From an uncultured Desulfobacterales bacterium (GTDB taxonomy: Bacteria; Desulfobacterota; Desulfobacteria; Desulfobacterales; JAFDCJ01): a stretch of 19,286 nt of DNA. This document shows, in pieces, positions 1 to 7,024 of this stretch. Under the pieces are notes generated by a model, which had not been told where the DNA came from, did no database searches, and saw nothing but the letters and a program-made list of their open reading frames with translations. Both the position numbers and the translations under genes were made by a program. The DNA lies in the NCBI GenBank assembly GCA_945787595.1, contig CALZJV010000068.1:1-19286 (forward strand), read 5' to 3'. Positions within the stretch are counted from its first letter, which is position 1, and each line of letters starts with the position of its first letter.

Positions 1-68
1 CAGGCCACCCCGAGCCGTCCTACCTTGAGCCCGGTGCGACCCAGAATTCGGAATCTATTCTCATCCAT
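1..68 (-). CDS. Aldo/keto reductase, N-terminal 22 residues only (runs off left edge)
   Basis: Reading leftwards from an ATG at 66-68, the first codons give MDENRFRILGRTGLKVGRLG, the classic N-terminus of aldo/keto reductases (beta-1 strand with the LGRTGLKV motif). A near-perfect Shine-Dalgarno (GGAGGTG) sits 5 bases upstream, which fixes the start. Only about 22 codons lie inside the window, so nothing can be said about the catalytic residues. The same motif, LGRTGLKVGRLG, opens the complete reductase-like gene at 7652, so the window contains parts of two paralogues. It follows the THEP1 remnant in the same orientation with a 56-bp gap and may have been co-transcribed with it. The family call is good for such a short stretch because the motif is characteristic; substrate is unknown. 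Confidence 0.75.
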   Translation of the reverse strand, partial: MDENRFRILGRTGLKVGRLGVA

Positions 69-124
69 CTTCTCACCTCCTAAATGGCTCAATCAGTCTG
101 TTAACCTTTTCTATATGGTAAATT

Positions 125-475
125 TCAGCCGTTTCCGGTAAAAAATTCATCAACCAGGTATTCCCTGTTTTTTTCAGAAACCGATATCAGGAGTGTATCC
201 GGCCGCTTCTTGATGGCGCCGATGAATGCATTTCCCTTCAGAGATATGGAGCCCACAACAGTGTTTGTCGCGTCAAGGATATTCATGAGGGTCTGTCTGA
301 ACAGCCCGGAAAAGCATTCCATTTTGCCGATTTCGTCGACAACTACGATAACATTATCGTTTTCGGGGAGCATTGAAGGCACGGCAATCCTATCGATATC
401 CTGTTGCTTGATCTTTGACTTAATAGTGCTAATCTGCTTTTTTAAAGAGCTAACTCCTTCCAGATTTTCAAAACC
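125..475 (-). pseudogene. THEP1-type nucleoside-triphosphatase, C-terminal half, 5' end decayed
   Basis: The stretch 125-382 encodes 85 residues with the Walker B signature DEIGKMECFS followed by the conserved GSI-x-KG-x-AFI and a C-terminal region typical of THEP1 nucleoside-triphosphatases (family length about 170-180 residues; P-loop NTPases that hydrolyse NTPs and dNTPs). The frame stays open upstream to a TAA near 473 and reads IDRIAVPSM just before Walker B, as intact members do, but further upstream the sequence no longer resembles the family and there is no GxxGxGKT P-loop in any minus frame as far as the repeat at 548-590. The N-terminal nucleotide-binding half is therefore missing or scrambled. 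ATG 382 lacks a clear RBS. I call it a pseudogene; a diverged short protein is less likely. Confidence 0.65.
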
Positions 476-547
476 CCCTTAAACCGCCATTTTTACCGCG
501 GAAACATTCTTTTAAACCCGAAAAACGGCCCCATTTTCCCCAGTGAT

Positions 548-590
548 ATTTATAAATTTATGGATGTCCCGATACTTCCCGGTACTTCCC
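548..590. repeat. Dispersed repeat, copy A
   Basis: A 43-bp stretch containing AATTTATGGATGTCCC then two tandem TACTTCCC units. It matches a second copy at 2622-2664 in the same orientation at most positions (AATTTATGGAYGTCCC, then two TACTTC units). It lies just behind the DMT_YdcZ gene, between it and the decayed THEP1 gene. Such repeats are often tied to REP-associated transposases, but none is visible here. Confidence 0.6.
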
Positions 591-664
591 CTTTTTTGGC
601 GAAAAGTTTGATAGATGAGCTACGGTCGCTGTGAATAAATGCACATGTTGATCGGTTTTCTCTT

Positions 665-1102
665 CTACTTCATGATTAACCAAACTCCCAAAATAAGGAC
701 GCCAAATCCTAATAAGCGGGATAAATCTAATGGCCGCATCACAGCCCCCAGTAAACCAAAATGGTCCAGCAGTGCGGCGGTAAGAAACTGGGAAGCAACG
801 ATAATTGTAAACGCTTTTGACAGGCCCAGCCGGGGTACCGTATAGCCAATCGCTGTCACAATCACCAAACCTAACACTCCGGCACTCAAAGCATACCAGG
901 GGACCTCCTGCCACGACCGCAGATTCCCTCCGCGTGATGCTAACATGACGACTCCGGCCAATATACCGCCACTGACATAGGTAATGAAAACACTCTCTCT
1001 GGTACCGATGCCTTTATCGATCAATCCCATAAACTGGCCTTGAAGCGCAACTGTTACGCCACCAATGACAGCTATGATTATCAGTGAAATGTAACTATTC
1101 AT
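665..1102 (-). CDS. DMT_YdcZ (DUF606) family inner-membrane protein
   Basis: A 145-residue, very hydrophobic protein with about five membrane segments. It starts with MNSYISLIIIAVIGGVTVALQ, has a small polar loop near residue 65 (ASRGGNLRSW) and ends with a last helix LLGFGVLILGVWLIMK. Length, the GGV-x-x-ALQ-x-x-F motif in helix 1 and the W-Y-A-L-x-x-G segment fit the DMT_YdcZ (DUF606) family of drug/metabolite-transporter relatives, which are half-size proteins thought to act as dimers; substrates are mostly unknown. I chose ATG 1102 rather than an upstream ATG at 1180 because the 26-residue extension is hydrophilic and unlike the family, and an AAGGG RBS lies before 1102. It lies 124 bp downstream of the Ldh-family gene on the same strand, so a two-gene operon is plausible. 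Confidence 0.8.
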   Translation of the reverse strand: MNSYISLIIIAVIGGVTVALQGQFMGLIDKGIGTRESVFITYVSGGILAGVVMLASRGGNLRSWQEVPWYALSAGVLGLVIVTAIGYTVPRLGLSKAFTIIVASQFLTAALLDHFGLLGAVMRPLDLSRLLGFGVLILGVWLIMK

Positions 1103-1226
1103 TGTAATCGCCCTTGAAGAAAAATTTTTATGAAAATCTATCGGCCGTTGGTAGGCCGAATTAGTTTTTCCCAGTTCCACTTGCTAACTTGCTGGCGGGG
1201 TCGTATTCATATTCGACGGGCATGAT

Positions 1227-2294
1227 TTACTTCTGCGGGATTGATGGCTCAGGGACGGCTACACCCAGAGCGGCAGACCATTTCTCCAATGCCGGCAGAA
1301 TGTCCGGCTCGAGTTGAACCCCCTCCTTGAGATACCGGCGTTTTTTCGCAAGGGCCGACTGCCCGGGAAGCCGGACGGGGTTGTCGCTGTCGATCGGTTC
1401 GCCATCAAGGCAAGCCTTGGCAATCCAGCTGGTTTCTTCCACAAATCTTTCCCGTCCCCCCAGGGCCTCGGGATCGATCATCATCAAAAAGACGGTTGCG
1501 CCCCATCGGCCGGGTTTATCTCTCCTTCCGAATCCGCACAAACCGGATGTGAGTGCCTCGACCAGCAACCCGAGCGCAAAGCCTTTGTGGCCACGGTCCA
1601 ACCCGCCCAGCGGCAGGATCGATCCGGATGGTTCCTGGAATACCACGGCAGGATCGTCTGTGGCCCGACCTTCGGCGTCCAGGACCCATTGGCCGGGCAA
1701 CCGTTTGTTCTGACGACTGAGTCTCTGGGTAAGCCCTATGGTTGTTGTCGACATGGAGATGTCGAGCATGACCAGCCCATTCTTCAGCGGCCATGCGGCC
1801 GCTAACGGGTTGGGGGTATAAACTGGTGTCTTGCTGCCGAAAGGAGATACTTTCGCACCCAGGGTAGGATCTGATGTCGTCAGAATAATCAGGTAGCCTC
1901 TCTCAGCCACCCGTTCCAGGTAGGCTTCAAGGCAGGCGATGTGATGGCACTGTTTTATGCTTGCGGTAAAGATAGGATGCGTTTGCAACCGTTCAAAACC
2001 GGTATCGATGGCTCGGGTAACCAGCCACGGTCCCGGCAGGTAGCAACCGTTCCAGAGCACTGACATTCCGTGATCCTGCACAATTTCAGGATTCCCTTCC
2101 GGCGTCATTTTCCCTTCATTCAATTCGCTGAGATACGGTTCGAGAAGCTGCAACCCATGGGTGGTGTGCCCGAGCAGATCTCCCTCCAGGAGAACATTTG
2201 CGACCGTGCCGGCCAGATCGGATTGCATTCCTTTTTTGCACAGAAGATTAAAGGCAAATGTACGAAGATCCCTGGCACGGTATCGAATTGTCAT
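1227..2294 (-). CDS. Ldh-family (malate/L-lactate dehydrogenase type) NAD(P)-dependent oxidoreductase
   Basis: A complete 355-residue protein of the Ldh_2 family (malate, L-lactate, ureidoglycolate and imine reductases that use NAD(P)H through a fold unrelated to classical LDH). Visible family marks: an N-terminal helix bundle ending in GDLLGHTTHG (residues 38-47; usual consensus DxxGHxSHG), a QCHHIACLEAY segment (115-125) where the family has SNHFGxxxYY with a catalytic histidine, TPNPLAAAWP in place of GTNPxAxAxP, a DISMSTT segment, and LPLGGxxxGHKGFALGLLVEAL. Start 2294 has a strong RBS (AGGAGGAATAGACC before ATG). Substitutions such as SNH to QCHH and GTNP to YTPNP suggest a diverged substrate or function. 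Likely cytosolic; possibly co-transcribed with the membrane protein downstream, which might move its substrate or product (inference only). Confidence 0.88.
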   Translation of the reverse strand: MTIRYRARDLRTFAFNLLCKKGMQSDLAGTVANVLLEGDLLGHTTHGLQLLEPYLSELNEGKMTPEGNPEIVQDHGMSVLWNGCYLPGPWLVTRAIDTGFERLQTHPIFTASIKQCHHIACLEAYLERVAERGYLIILTTSDPTLGAKVSPFGSKTPVYTPNPLAAAWPLKNGLVMLDISMSTTTIGLTQRLSRQNKRLPGQWVLDAEGRATDDPAVVFQEPSGSILPLGGLDRGHKGFALGLLVEALTSGLCGFGRRDKPGRWGATVFLMMIDPEALGGRERFVEETSWIAKACLDGEPIDSDNPVRLPGQSALAKKRRYLKEGVQLEPDILPALEKWSAALGVAVPEPSIPQK

Positions 2295-2621
2295 GGTCTA
2301 TTCCTCCTGTCTGGCAACTGTGAAAAAAGATGAACGTCCAATATCGAATAATTACGTGGATTCAATTTTGAGATCGGAAACGATCTTAGCCCTCCAGTTC
2401 CTTCAGATAAAAACCTTCCTGACATAATTCGGCATCATCGTCAAAAATATTTCGCCGCTCTATTCCTCGGCAAATGATATGAGATAGTGCACCGGGTATT
2501 TATGCGAACTTTTCGTGGCATATTCAACTTATAACACCCTTAAAGCCAGAAAGAAGTGCATTTATTCATGACCATCCCTATCTGTCACGTTTTGAATATG
2601 TTTGATTGTTTTTGGATGTTA
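2295..2621. other. Intergenic region upstream of the Ldh-family gene
   Basis: No coding signal. It should hold the promoter of the minus-strand Ldh gene, but I see no convincing -35/-10 pair. It ends at dispersed repeat copy B. Confidence 0.5.
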
Positions 2622-2664
2622 GTTATGAATTTATGGACGTCCCAGTACTTCTTCAGTACTTCTT
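2622..2664. repeat. Dispersed repeat, copy B
   Basis: Second copy of the repeat at 548-590, same orientation: TTATGAATTTATGGACGTCC followed by CAGTACTTC and TCAGTACTTC. It lies directly at the 3' end of the DUF5619-like gene, just as copy A lies behind the DMT_YdcZ gene. Confidence 0.6.
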
Positions 2665-2674
2665 AAGATGGCTT

Positions 2675-2974
2675 CTAAATTGAGAGGTATATATAAATAT
2701 ATTGTCCCTCGTTGATATCAATGGTTAGGTCGCCACCTCTTGATTCTGCATATACTATCCAGGCTGGTTTATCACCAGGGCCGCATTCAAGGTTCGGATA
2801 CGATTCATTGGTTTTGCCATTGTACCATGACAGCAGCATCGGATCAGCGCACAACTCTTTTGCCTTTTGTTTCGCAATATTATTGGCCGTTGCAAAATCA
2901 AGAGCCGGATCATCGGTATTAATTTTTATATGCTTGCCCGGATAACCTTTGATGTTCGGTTTCAACAATTCCAT
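2675..2974 (-). CDS. DUF5619-like protein of unknown function
   Basis: A 99-residue soluble protein. The middle is distinctive: DFATANNIAKQKAKELCADP, then MLLSWYNGKT, then a Y-P-x-x-E-C-G segment, then KPAWIVYAESRGGDLTIDIN. From memory this matches the small family DUF5619, found in archaea and delta-proteobacteria and without known function. Start 2974 is supported by an AAAGGGG RBS nine bases upstream. The last residues (YIYIYLSI) are low in complexity and come just before dispersed repeat B at 2622-2664, so the natural C-terminus may have been altered. No signal peptide or membrane segment. Single gene; no partner apparent. Confidence 0.7.
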   Translation of the reverse strand: MELLKPNIKGYPGKHIKINTDDPALDFATANNIAKQKAKELCADPMLLSWYNGKTNESYPNLECGPGDKPAWIVYAESRGGDLTIDINEGQYIYIYLSI

Positions 2975-3099
2975 GATTCGATTTCCCCTTTTGGTAGATA
3001 TATCTTTTCAGCAACTTTTCTATAGTATCAAGCTCTTGTCGACGTTCAATCATGGGTGGGTTTATACCTTGAATATTCGGTGACCTCAACAGAATTTTC

Positions 3100-3361
3100 A
3101 AAGTATCTTTTAGCAGTTACTCAGTCAACAATGTCCCATATTTTCCCGACGAACTTTTCCGTCTCAAAAGTTTTGAACTCGGACAGCTGGCATATAGTAA
3201 AATATTGCATCGGTTAGGCGATCAGAAGTAAGTACCAATCTGCAATCCAAAAGTGTCCCAAAAGTGGATTTAACGGAATAAAAATGGGATGGAAGCTAGG
3301 GGCCACGTCATGCGTTATTTTCATCACCTCACCCGTGGGTGCTTGACAGGAGGTAGCATCA
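3100..3361. other. Gene-free region with hairpin upstream of the 54-codon ORF
   Basis: No convincing reading frame. Near the right end, CACCC (3330-3334) and GGGTG (3337-3341) form a tight hairpin. The overlapping ACCTC (3326-3330) could alternatively pair with GAGGT (3350-3354), the RBS of the small ORF at 3362. That would be a possible translation switch, but it is only inference from pairing. Confidence 0.35.
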
Positions 3362-3526
3362 ATGTCTCAATACATCCATGCCCCACCCAAGACGTATACC
3401 GGGACGTTCGTGCACGACGTGCATAGTGATTCAAGAAACGTCTATTTCCAGTCGCTATGCACGCTCTGCACGAATGTGCCGGCTTTCGGAGGTGGTCAGG
3501 CGTCTCATGACCGCTGCAACTTATGA
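3362..3526 (+). CDS. Candidate 54-residue protein containing a palindromic DNA element
   Basis: ATG at 3362 follows a textbook RBS (AGGAGG, eight bases upstream) and opens 54 codons: MSQYIHAPPKTYTGTFVHDV, then a segment ending SLCTLCTNVP and the tail FGGGQASHDRCNL. It contains three cysteines, two as CxxC. I do not recognise the protein. About half of the ORF is an imperfect inverted repeat (3401-3478), so the open frame might be a by-product of a structured DNA or RNA element. The surroundings are otherwise non-coding. Real translation is uncertain. Confidence 0.35.
   Translation: MSQYIHAPPKTYTGTFVHDVHSDSRNVYFQSLCTLCTNVPAFGGGQASHDRCNL
3401..3478. repeat. Long imperfect inverted repeat
   Basis: The left arm begins GTTCGTGCACGACGTGCATA; the right arm, read on the other strand, begins ATTCGTGCAGAGCGTGCATA. 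About 22 of 25 positions match, with a loop of roughly 20 bases. It could be a recombination site, a protein-binding palindrome or an RNA hairpin. It does not show clear integron attC core sites. Confidence 0.6.
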
Positions 3527-3713
3527 CCCGTCATGTTTTAATAACCAGCCGTAACGTTTTCTAGTGATCTTAAATGATGAAAACCTAAATAAAATCCACG
3601 AGGCGCTGCCGGAGGCCAACTACTGGGTAAAAAGGCCTCGATGGTTGTCGCGGTAGCCACTAAACTCGATCTGGCTTGTCAACTCAGTGGCCATCGCGAT
3701 TATGCCCTTTTTA
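3527..3713. other. Gene-free region, nothing recognised
   Basis: Several short open stretches exist on the plus strand (for example around 3590-3660) but none has an RBS or a recognisable product. The region ends at the stop codon of the minus-strand pseudogene. Confidence 0.4.
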
Positions 3714-4135
3714 TTACTCTTCAATAAAAAGCTGGTTTTCTTCGATCACCTCCTCTGCAATGGAAATAGCTTCTACCAGTGTTTCGATGCCACTAATGTA
3801 ACTGTCTCTCAGATTAATTAGTTTCCATCCATAAATGGTCTTTTTGCCCAATCTCGGCGTCAATCGGCGCGATTGTTTGTGCGACGTAGCCAGCTACGTC
3901 TCCGCACAAACGCTTGATTGACCTTGGACAAAAATCCGCATTTCTGGATTGGAAACACTATTTGGTGCCCAAACTGATATTAACCGATTTATGGATGGGC
4001 ACTAATTAAGTATTGCAGTTTACCGGACTTGTCGGCAAGGGTTCGGATGTACAAATCCATCCGGCTGCCGACTCGGATATAATGCGCGCTGACAAGCTCA
4101 TTGCCTTTATATTTCCATTTGCCACGATTTGAGGG
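3714..4135 (-). pseudogene. Unidentified gene, 5'-truncated and split by a MITE-like insertion
   Basis: On the minus strand 4009-4135 reads RGKWKYKGNELVSAHYIRVG, SRMDLYIRTLADKSGKLQYL and then I. The same protein resumes at 3814 as NLRDSYISGIETLVEAISIA followed by an acidic helix ending QLFIEE and a TAA at 3714-3716. Removing the 182-bp element at 3821-4002 plus one copy of the 6-bp TAATTA joins the two halves in frame (TAC TTA ATT AAT CTG AGA). That is good evidence that both were one gene. The 5' end is also gone: an in-frame TGA lies inside the hairpin at 4131-4150 and no start codon follows it. I do not recognise the product; the C-terminus is a charged helix. Confidence 0.65.
3815..4008. 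mobile_element. MITE-like element with 6-bp target duplication
   Basis: The element spans 3821-4002. Terminal inverted repeats: the left end reads GTTTCCATCCATAAATGG; the right end, on the other strand, reads GTGCCCATCCATAAATCG (15 of 18 match). It is flanked on both sides by TAATTA (3815-3820 and 4003-4008). Inside is a second, nested inverted repeat (3821-3837 with 3939-3956) that folds around a perfect core: GTTTGTGC (3875-3882), GACGTAGC (3883-3890), then GCTACGTC (3893-3900) and GCACAAAC (3904-3911). A further short inverted repeat, GTGCCCA (3965-3971) with TGGGCAC (3996-4002), closes the right end. It has no coding capacity and would depend on a transposase elsewhere. Confidence 0.8.
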
Positions 4136-4150
4136 TCAGACTTGACCCTC
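4131..4150. repeat. REP-like hairpin
   Basis: GAGGGTCA, a 4-base loop, then TGACCCTC: a perfect 8-bp stem. It sits exactly where the coding signal of the split pseudogene stops. The motif resembles the GGTCAA/TTGACC hairpin at 6927-6946. Confidence 0.6.
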
Positions 4151-4399
4151 ACTATATGACGAACAGTCGGGACCCAGTTCGGATGATTACATCAGGAACC
4201 CTGAATACCCTGCCGAAGCCTACTTTTAAAAAATCTTAAGCGGGGAGACAGGCTTCTTATATCCAAAATCCAATATTTTCAGCCGATTTTAGCCAATTGC
4301 AGGGTTGACATTACGATCTTCATTCTGTATTTGGATCTTTATTGGATGGAGCCGGTTGGGGCTTGGTGGCGCATCAGCAGCGGCCCAATATGTTGTCAC
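4151..4399. other. Gene-free region
   Basis: Short open frames only. One plus-strand stretch ending in TAA near 4230 reads DDYIRNPEYPAEAYF and could be the tail of a lost gene, but there is too little to identify it. Confidence 0.3.
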
Positions 4400-4722
4400 T
4401 CATCCCCAGCTGTCACACAACCCTATCAACTTTGATTTTTTGCTTGATCCGCTCTCAAAAAGCGAATTCTTATCCTTTATCCTTTTTTCATACAAAAACT
4501 GTCCGATTAAGGACGGTGGTTGTTGATTCCATAAAAATGTGGTTCCGGAATCCAGATCATTAGCTTTGCCATATGGCGTTATCACTTCCCGAAGTTCAAA
4601 GGTATCGTCAGCGCATATTATCTTTCTGCCAGTTGCTCTAAAGCCAAGGGCTTCTTTCATCTTCTCAATAAACGTTTTATGCCAGACATAACCGGGTATC
4701 TAATGTCTTTAGCACAAGCCAT
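4400..4722 (-). pseudogene. Small unidentified gene with a one-base frameshift
   Basis: ATG 4722 has a modest RBS (AGAGGA) and starts MACAKDIRYP. In that frame it stops soon after. One frame over, the reading continues as GYVWHKTFIEKMKEALGF and then RATGRKIICADDTFELREVI down to a stop at 4400, with no start codon of its own before residue 12 of this frame. Adding a single G in the run at about 4691-4695 fuses both parts into one 107-residue protein (MACAKDIRYPGYVWHKTF...), so a 1-nt deletion or a sequencing error is the simplest reading. I do not recognise the family; it is soluble, with a charged C-terminus (EKRIKDKNSLFESGSSKKS). The site is not a typical slippery sequence for programmed frameshifting. 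Confidence 0.5.
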
Positions 4723-4825
4723 TTTTTGTCGATCCTCTTAATAATAGGGCAGTTTTGGAGGAAAATCGGTCGATTAAGACCAATTCAGGGACGTTTTTAT
4801 GCCATTTTATTGGCAAGCAACATAT

Positions 4826-6616
4826 TTATTTTTGCTTCTTCATCTTGTATCCCCAAAAAGCAAGTCCTTTTTCACCATCGATATCGATCATGCGCATCGT
4901 TTCGCCGGAATAGCGACCGATTCCTGTGGTGACAGCCTCTGTCTCTGAGATAGGGTAAAGATATAATTTTCCTCTTCCGGGACGCCATAAGGGGAGGTTA
5001 TAACTGATTTCAACTACACCCTCCTTTTTTGACAGGCGAATGTCTTCAGGTGTGCTATGTTTATCGGGATTTATTATCTGATATTTTCCCAGGGCATTCT
5101 CCCATTTAGCTGGAAGCGGTAACGGGTTTATCTTATCTGCAGAAAACCAGTGTCGATTATCATAGTGGACCGCCATCAGTTCTCGCCCCGCAAAATCTGT
5201 GCGTCGAACCTGTATTTTAACCAATTCCAAATTGCCGATTTTTTTTAACGGAAAGATACCTACTAAATACCTTTCTACCCCAAATTTTCCGTTGGAAGCT
5301 GGTATCAGTTGAAATTTGTAACTTTCAAAATTAGCATCAAGCACCTTTTTTTTGCGTTCAACGGCACCCAACATGTCTAACGTTGCATATTTTCCGACAA
5401 ATGATTGCAGCATCTGTTCAGAAGCCGCTTTATCCGGTGGGTCAATCCGGATATCATTATCTTCTACAGAAATACCAGTCTTTGCTTCCAGGGCCAGTTT
5501 CAATGCCTCTTTGCCGATCTTGCGGTGAATTCTGGCTCCTTCAGCCGAATTGGTTAACACAACAACCCCTATTTTTTTTTCAGGTACTATCATCAGGCTA
5601 GTGCGAAAAAGGGGGGTGCCGCCATCGTGCCCTGCAATTTTCAGATTTTTAAAGCGGGCATAGTTTAGAAACCACCCCAAGCCTATTCGTTTATCAAAAT
5701 CAAGCGCTACCCTTTCATTTTGGGGCCGAAGCATTTCATCGATCGTATCAGGACGAAGGATTTGAAGGTTTGCTACCCGGCCATTTGCGAAAACCATCTG
5801 TATGAAACGACTCAGATCGATTACATTGGAATACATGGATCCGGCCGCCAGGTCCCGCAAAGGAACCTGTTCAGTTTCCGTGCTACTTCTATAGCCCCTA
5901 GACAAAAGGCCTCCTATTTCAGGCGGCAATTTGAACGAAGATTGCTGCATACCAATGCCGTTTAAAATAGATTTTTCCATGTAGGCACAGAAATCCGTTT
6001 CGCTCACCCGTTCGATCATCAGACCCAACAAAGCCATCGCCGCGTTGGAATATGAGAGAACATAATTGGGCGGATAAGCAGCATATTCATCCTTGAGCCT
6101 GTAAAGGAGGGTTGCCGGCGGTTCGGATGACCACATGCCTTTTGACACACCACTGGGCAGGCCGGAATGATGGGTCATAATCGACCGCAGTGTAATCGGG
6201 TCCGCATCCGGAAATCTCGTCTTGACTGAAAATTGAGGCAGATAGCTTTTCAATGGTTGGTCGATGTCGATCTTGCCCTGTTCGGCCAGTTGCATCGTTG
6301 CCATCACCGTAAACAGTTTGGAGATGGAACCGATTCGATACACCGTTTCAGGGGTGGCCGGTTTTTTATTTTTTAGGTCGGCGTAGCCAAATCCCTCGGC
6401 CCAGACAGTTTTTTGATCATCTACAAGCGCTATGCTGAGGCCCACAACCTGGTTTTTCTTCATTTCTTTTTTGGCAAGCCAGGTAATGTGTTCTTTTACA
6501 TAATCATAATTACCCGCTATGATCGGCTCCGGCTTTTTCGGGGCCGTCGTACAACCTGAAATAATAAATGCTGCCGAAATAATAATTGCTAAAATCAGAA
6601 AAATTTTCCTTTGCAT
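4826..6616 (-). CDS. Serine hydrolase lipoprotein, class C beta-lactamase/Pab87-like fold
   Basis: A complete 596-residue protein. ATG 6616 is chosen over 6640 because a strong RBS (GGAGG, seven bases upstream) precedes it and it starts the signal sequence MQRKIFLILAIIISAAFIIS directly, with the lipobox IISGC giving the lipidated Cys22. The beta-lactamase domain shows all three catalytic motifs: SISK (Ser97-x-x-Lys100), YSN (189-191) and HDG (His330-x-Gly). Family members are penicillin-binding-protein-like peptidases, esterases or D-aminopeptidases; the wording EGFGYADLKNKKPATPETVY is typical. After about residue 390 a C-terminal extension rich in beta strands follows, as in Pab87-type enzymes. 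It probably acts in the periplasm, anchored to a membrane; substrate unknown. The gene stands alone; the region downstream holds the frameshifted small gene. Confidence 0.9.
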   Translation of the reverse strand: MQRKIFLILAIIISAAFIISGCTTAPKKPEPIIAGNYDYVKEHITWLAKKEMKKNQVVGLSIALVDDQKTVWAEGFGYADLKNKKPATPETVYRIGSISKLFTVMATMQLAEQGKIDIDQPLKSYLPQFSVKTRFPDADPITLRSIMTHHSGLPSGVSKGMWSSEPPATLLYRLKDEYAAYPPNYVLSYSNAAMALLGLMIERVSETDFCAYMEKSILNGIGMQQSSFKLPPEIGGLLSRGYRSSTETEQVPLRDLAAGSMYSNVIDLSRFIQMVFANGRVANLQILRPDTIDEMLRPQNERVALDFDKRIGLGWFLNYARFKNLKIAGHDGGTPLFRTSLMIVPEKKIGVVVLTNSAEGARIHRKIGKEALKLALEAKTGISVEDNDIRIDPPDKAASEQMLQSFVGKYATLDMLGAVERKKKVLDANFESYKFQLIPASNGKFGVERYLVGIFPLKKIGNLELVKIQVRRTDFAGRELMAVHYDNRHWFSADKINPLPLPAKWENALGKYQIINPDKHSTPEDIRLSKKEGVVEISYNLPLWRPGRGKLYLYPISETEAVTTGIGRYSGETMRMIDIDGEKGLAFWGYKMKKQK

Positions 6617-6789
6617 GAGAACCTCCAAAAAATATGGCAAGTTGCCTGCAGGTGCACTAATCGTACCTCAAGGCGCCTACCGGCTTTGCAAGCGCTGCCT
6701 TAACCGCCTGATAGATGACCGGATGATGATATGGCTTTTAAAGCCTTCACATAAAATATAAAGTTTTGCAACCCTGTTTAAGCCACTTT

Positions 6790-6935
6790 TTACGTTGCGA
6801 GGGAGGGTGTGAAAAGATCAGCGGTTTCGTTTTTCAGCAGCACCCAGATGGTATAGATGCCCAGCGCAGTTCCAATGGGGATTTCGATTAAATTCAGAAA
6901 TCACAGGACCAGCAACAGAGGAATGAGGTCAAGCC
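6790..6935 (-). pseudogene. Tail of a small membrane protein, truncated, with an internal stop
   Basis: Read on the minus strand, 6790-6899 gives FLNLIEIPIGTALGIYTIWV followed by LLKNETADLF and a TAA at 6790-6792. The motif GTALGIYTxWVLxxxET is familiar from the C-terminus of small hypothetical membrane proteins. Upstream the frame runs DLIPLLLVL, then TGA, then FLNL, and the coding signal ends at the REP-like hairpin 6927-6946. The rest of the gene is missing. Confidence 0.55.
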
Positions 6936-6946
6936 TACGTTTGACC
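6927..6946. repeat. REP-like hairpin
   Basis: GGTCAA, an 8-base spacer (GCCTACGT), then TTGACC. It is the second hairpin in the window built on a GGTCAA/TTGACC core and again coincides with the broken end of a gene (6790-6935). Confidence 0.5.
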
Positions 6947-7024
6947 TTTAATATCTTTTAACAAGAGTCAAATGCTTTGATGCTTTGGGAATGCTTTGGG
7001 ACAACGCTAATTGTTTGAAACTAA

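Noticed and set aside
1314..1805. Long plus-strand open frames across the Ldh-family gene
   Set aside because: Antisense shadows of a clear family gene; no RBS, no protein-like motifs. The same applies to plus-strand frames over 4826-6616 and minus-strand frames over 7652-9179 and 13651-14573.
2919..3101. Minus-strand ORF overlapping the DUF5619-like gene start
   Set aside because: It overlaps a better supported gene by 56 bases out of frame, has no good RBS and no recognisable motif. The part before the overlap (from ATG 3053) is helical and could be real, but evidence is too thin.
3401..3478. Integron attC site
   Set aside because: The inverted repeat is of suitable size but I find no convincing RYYYAAC/GTTRRRY core sites at its ends and no integrase gene.
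6890..6910. In-frame TGA in the membrane-protein remnant as another selenocysteine codon
   Set aside because: The gene is truncated at both this point and the REP-like hairpin, and the TGA does not fall at a redox motif. A plain nonsense mutation is more likely.
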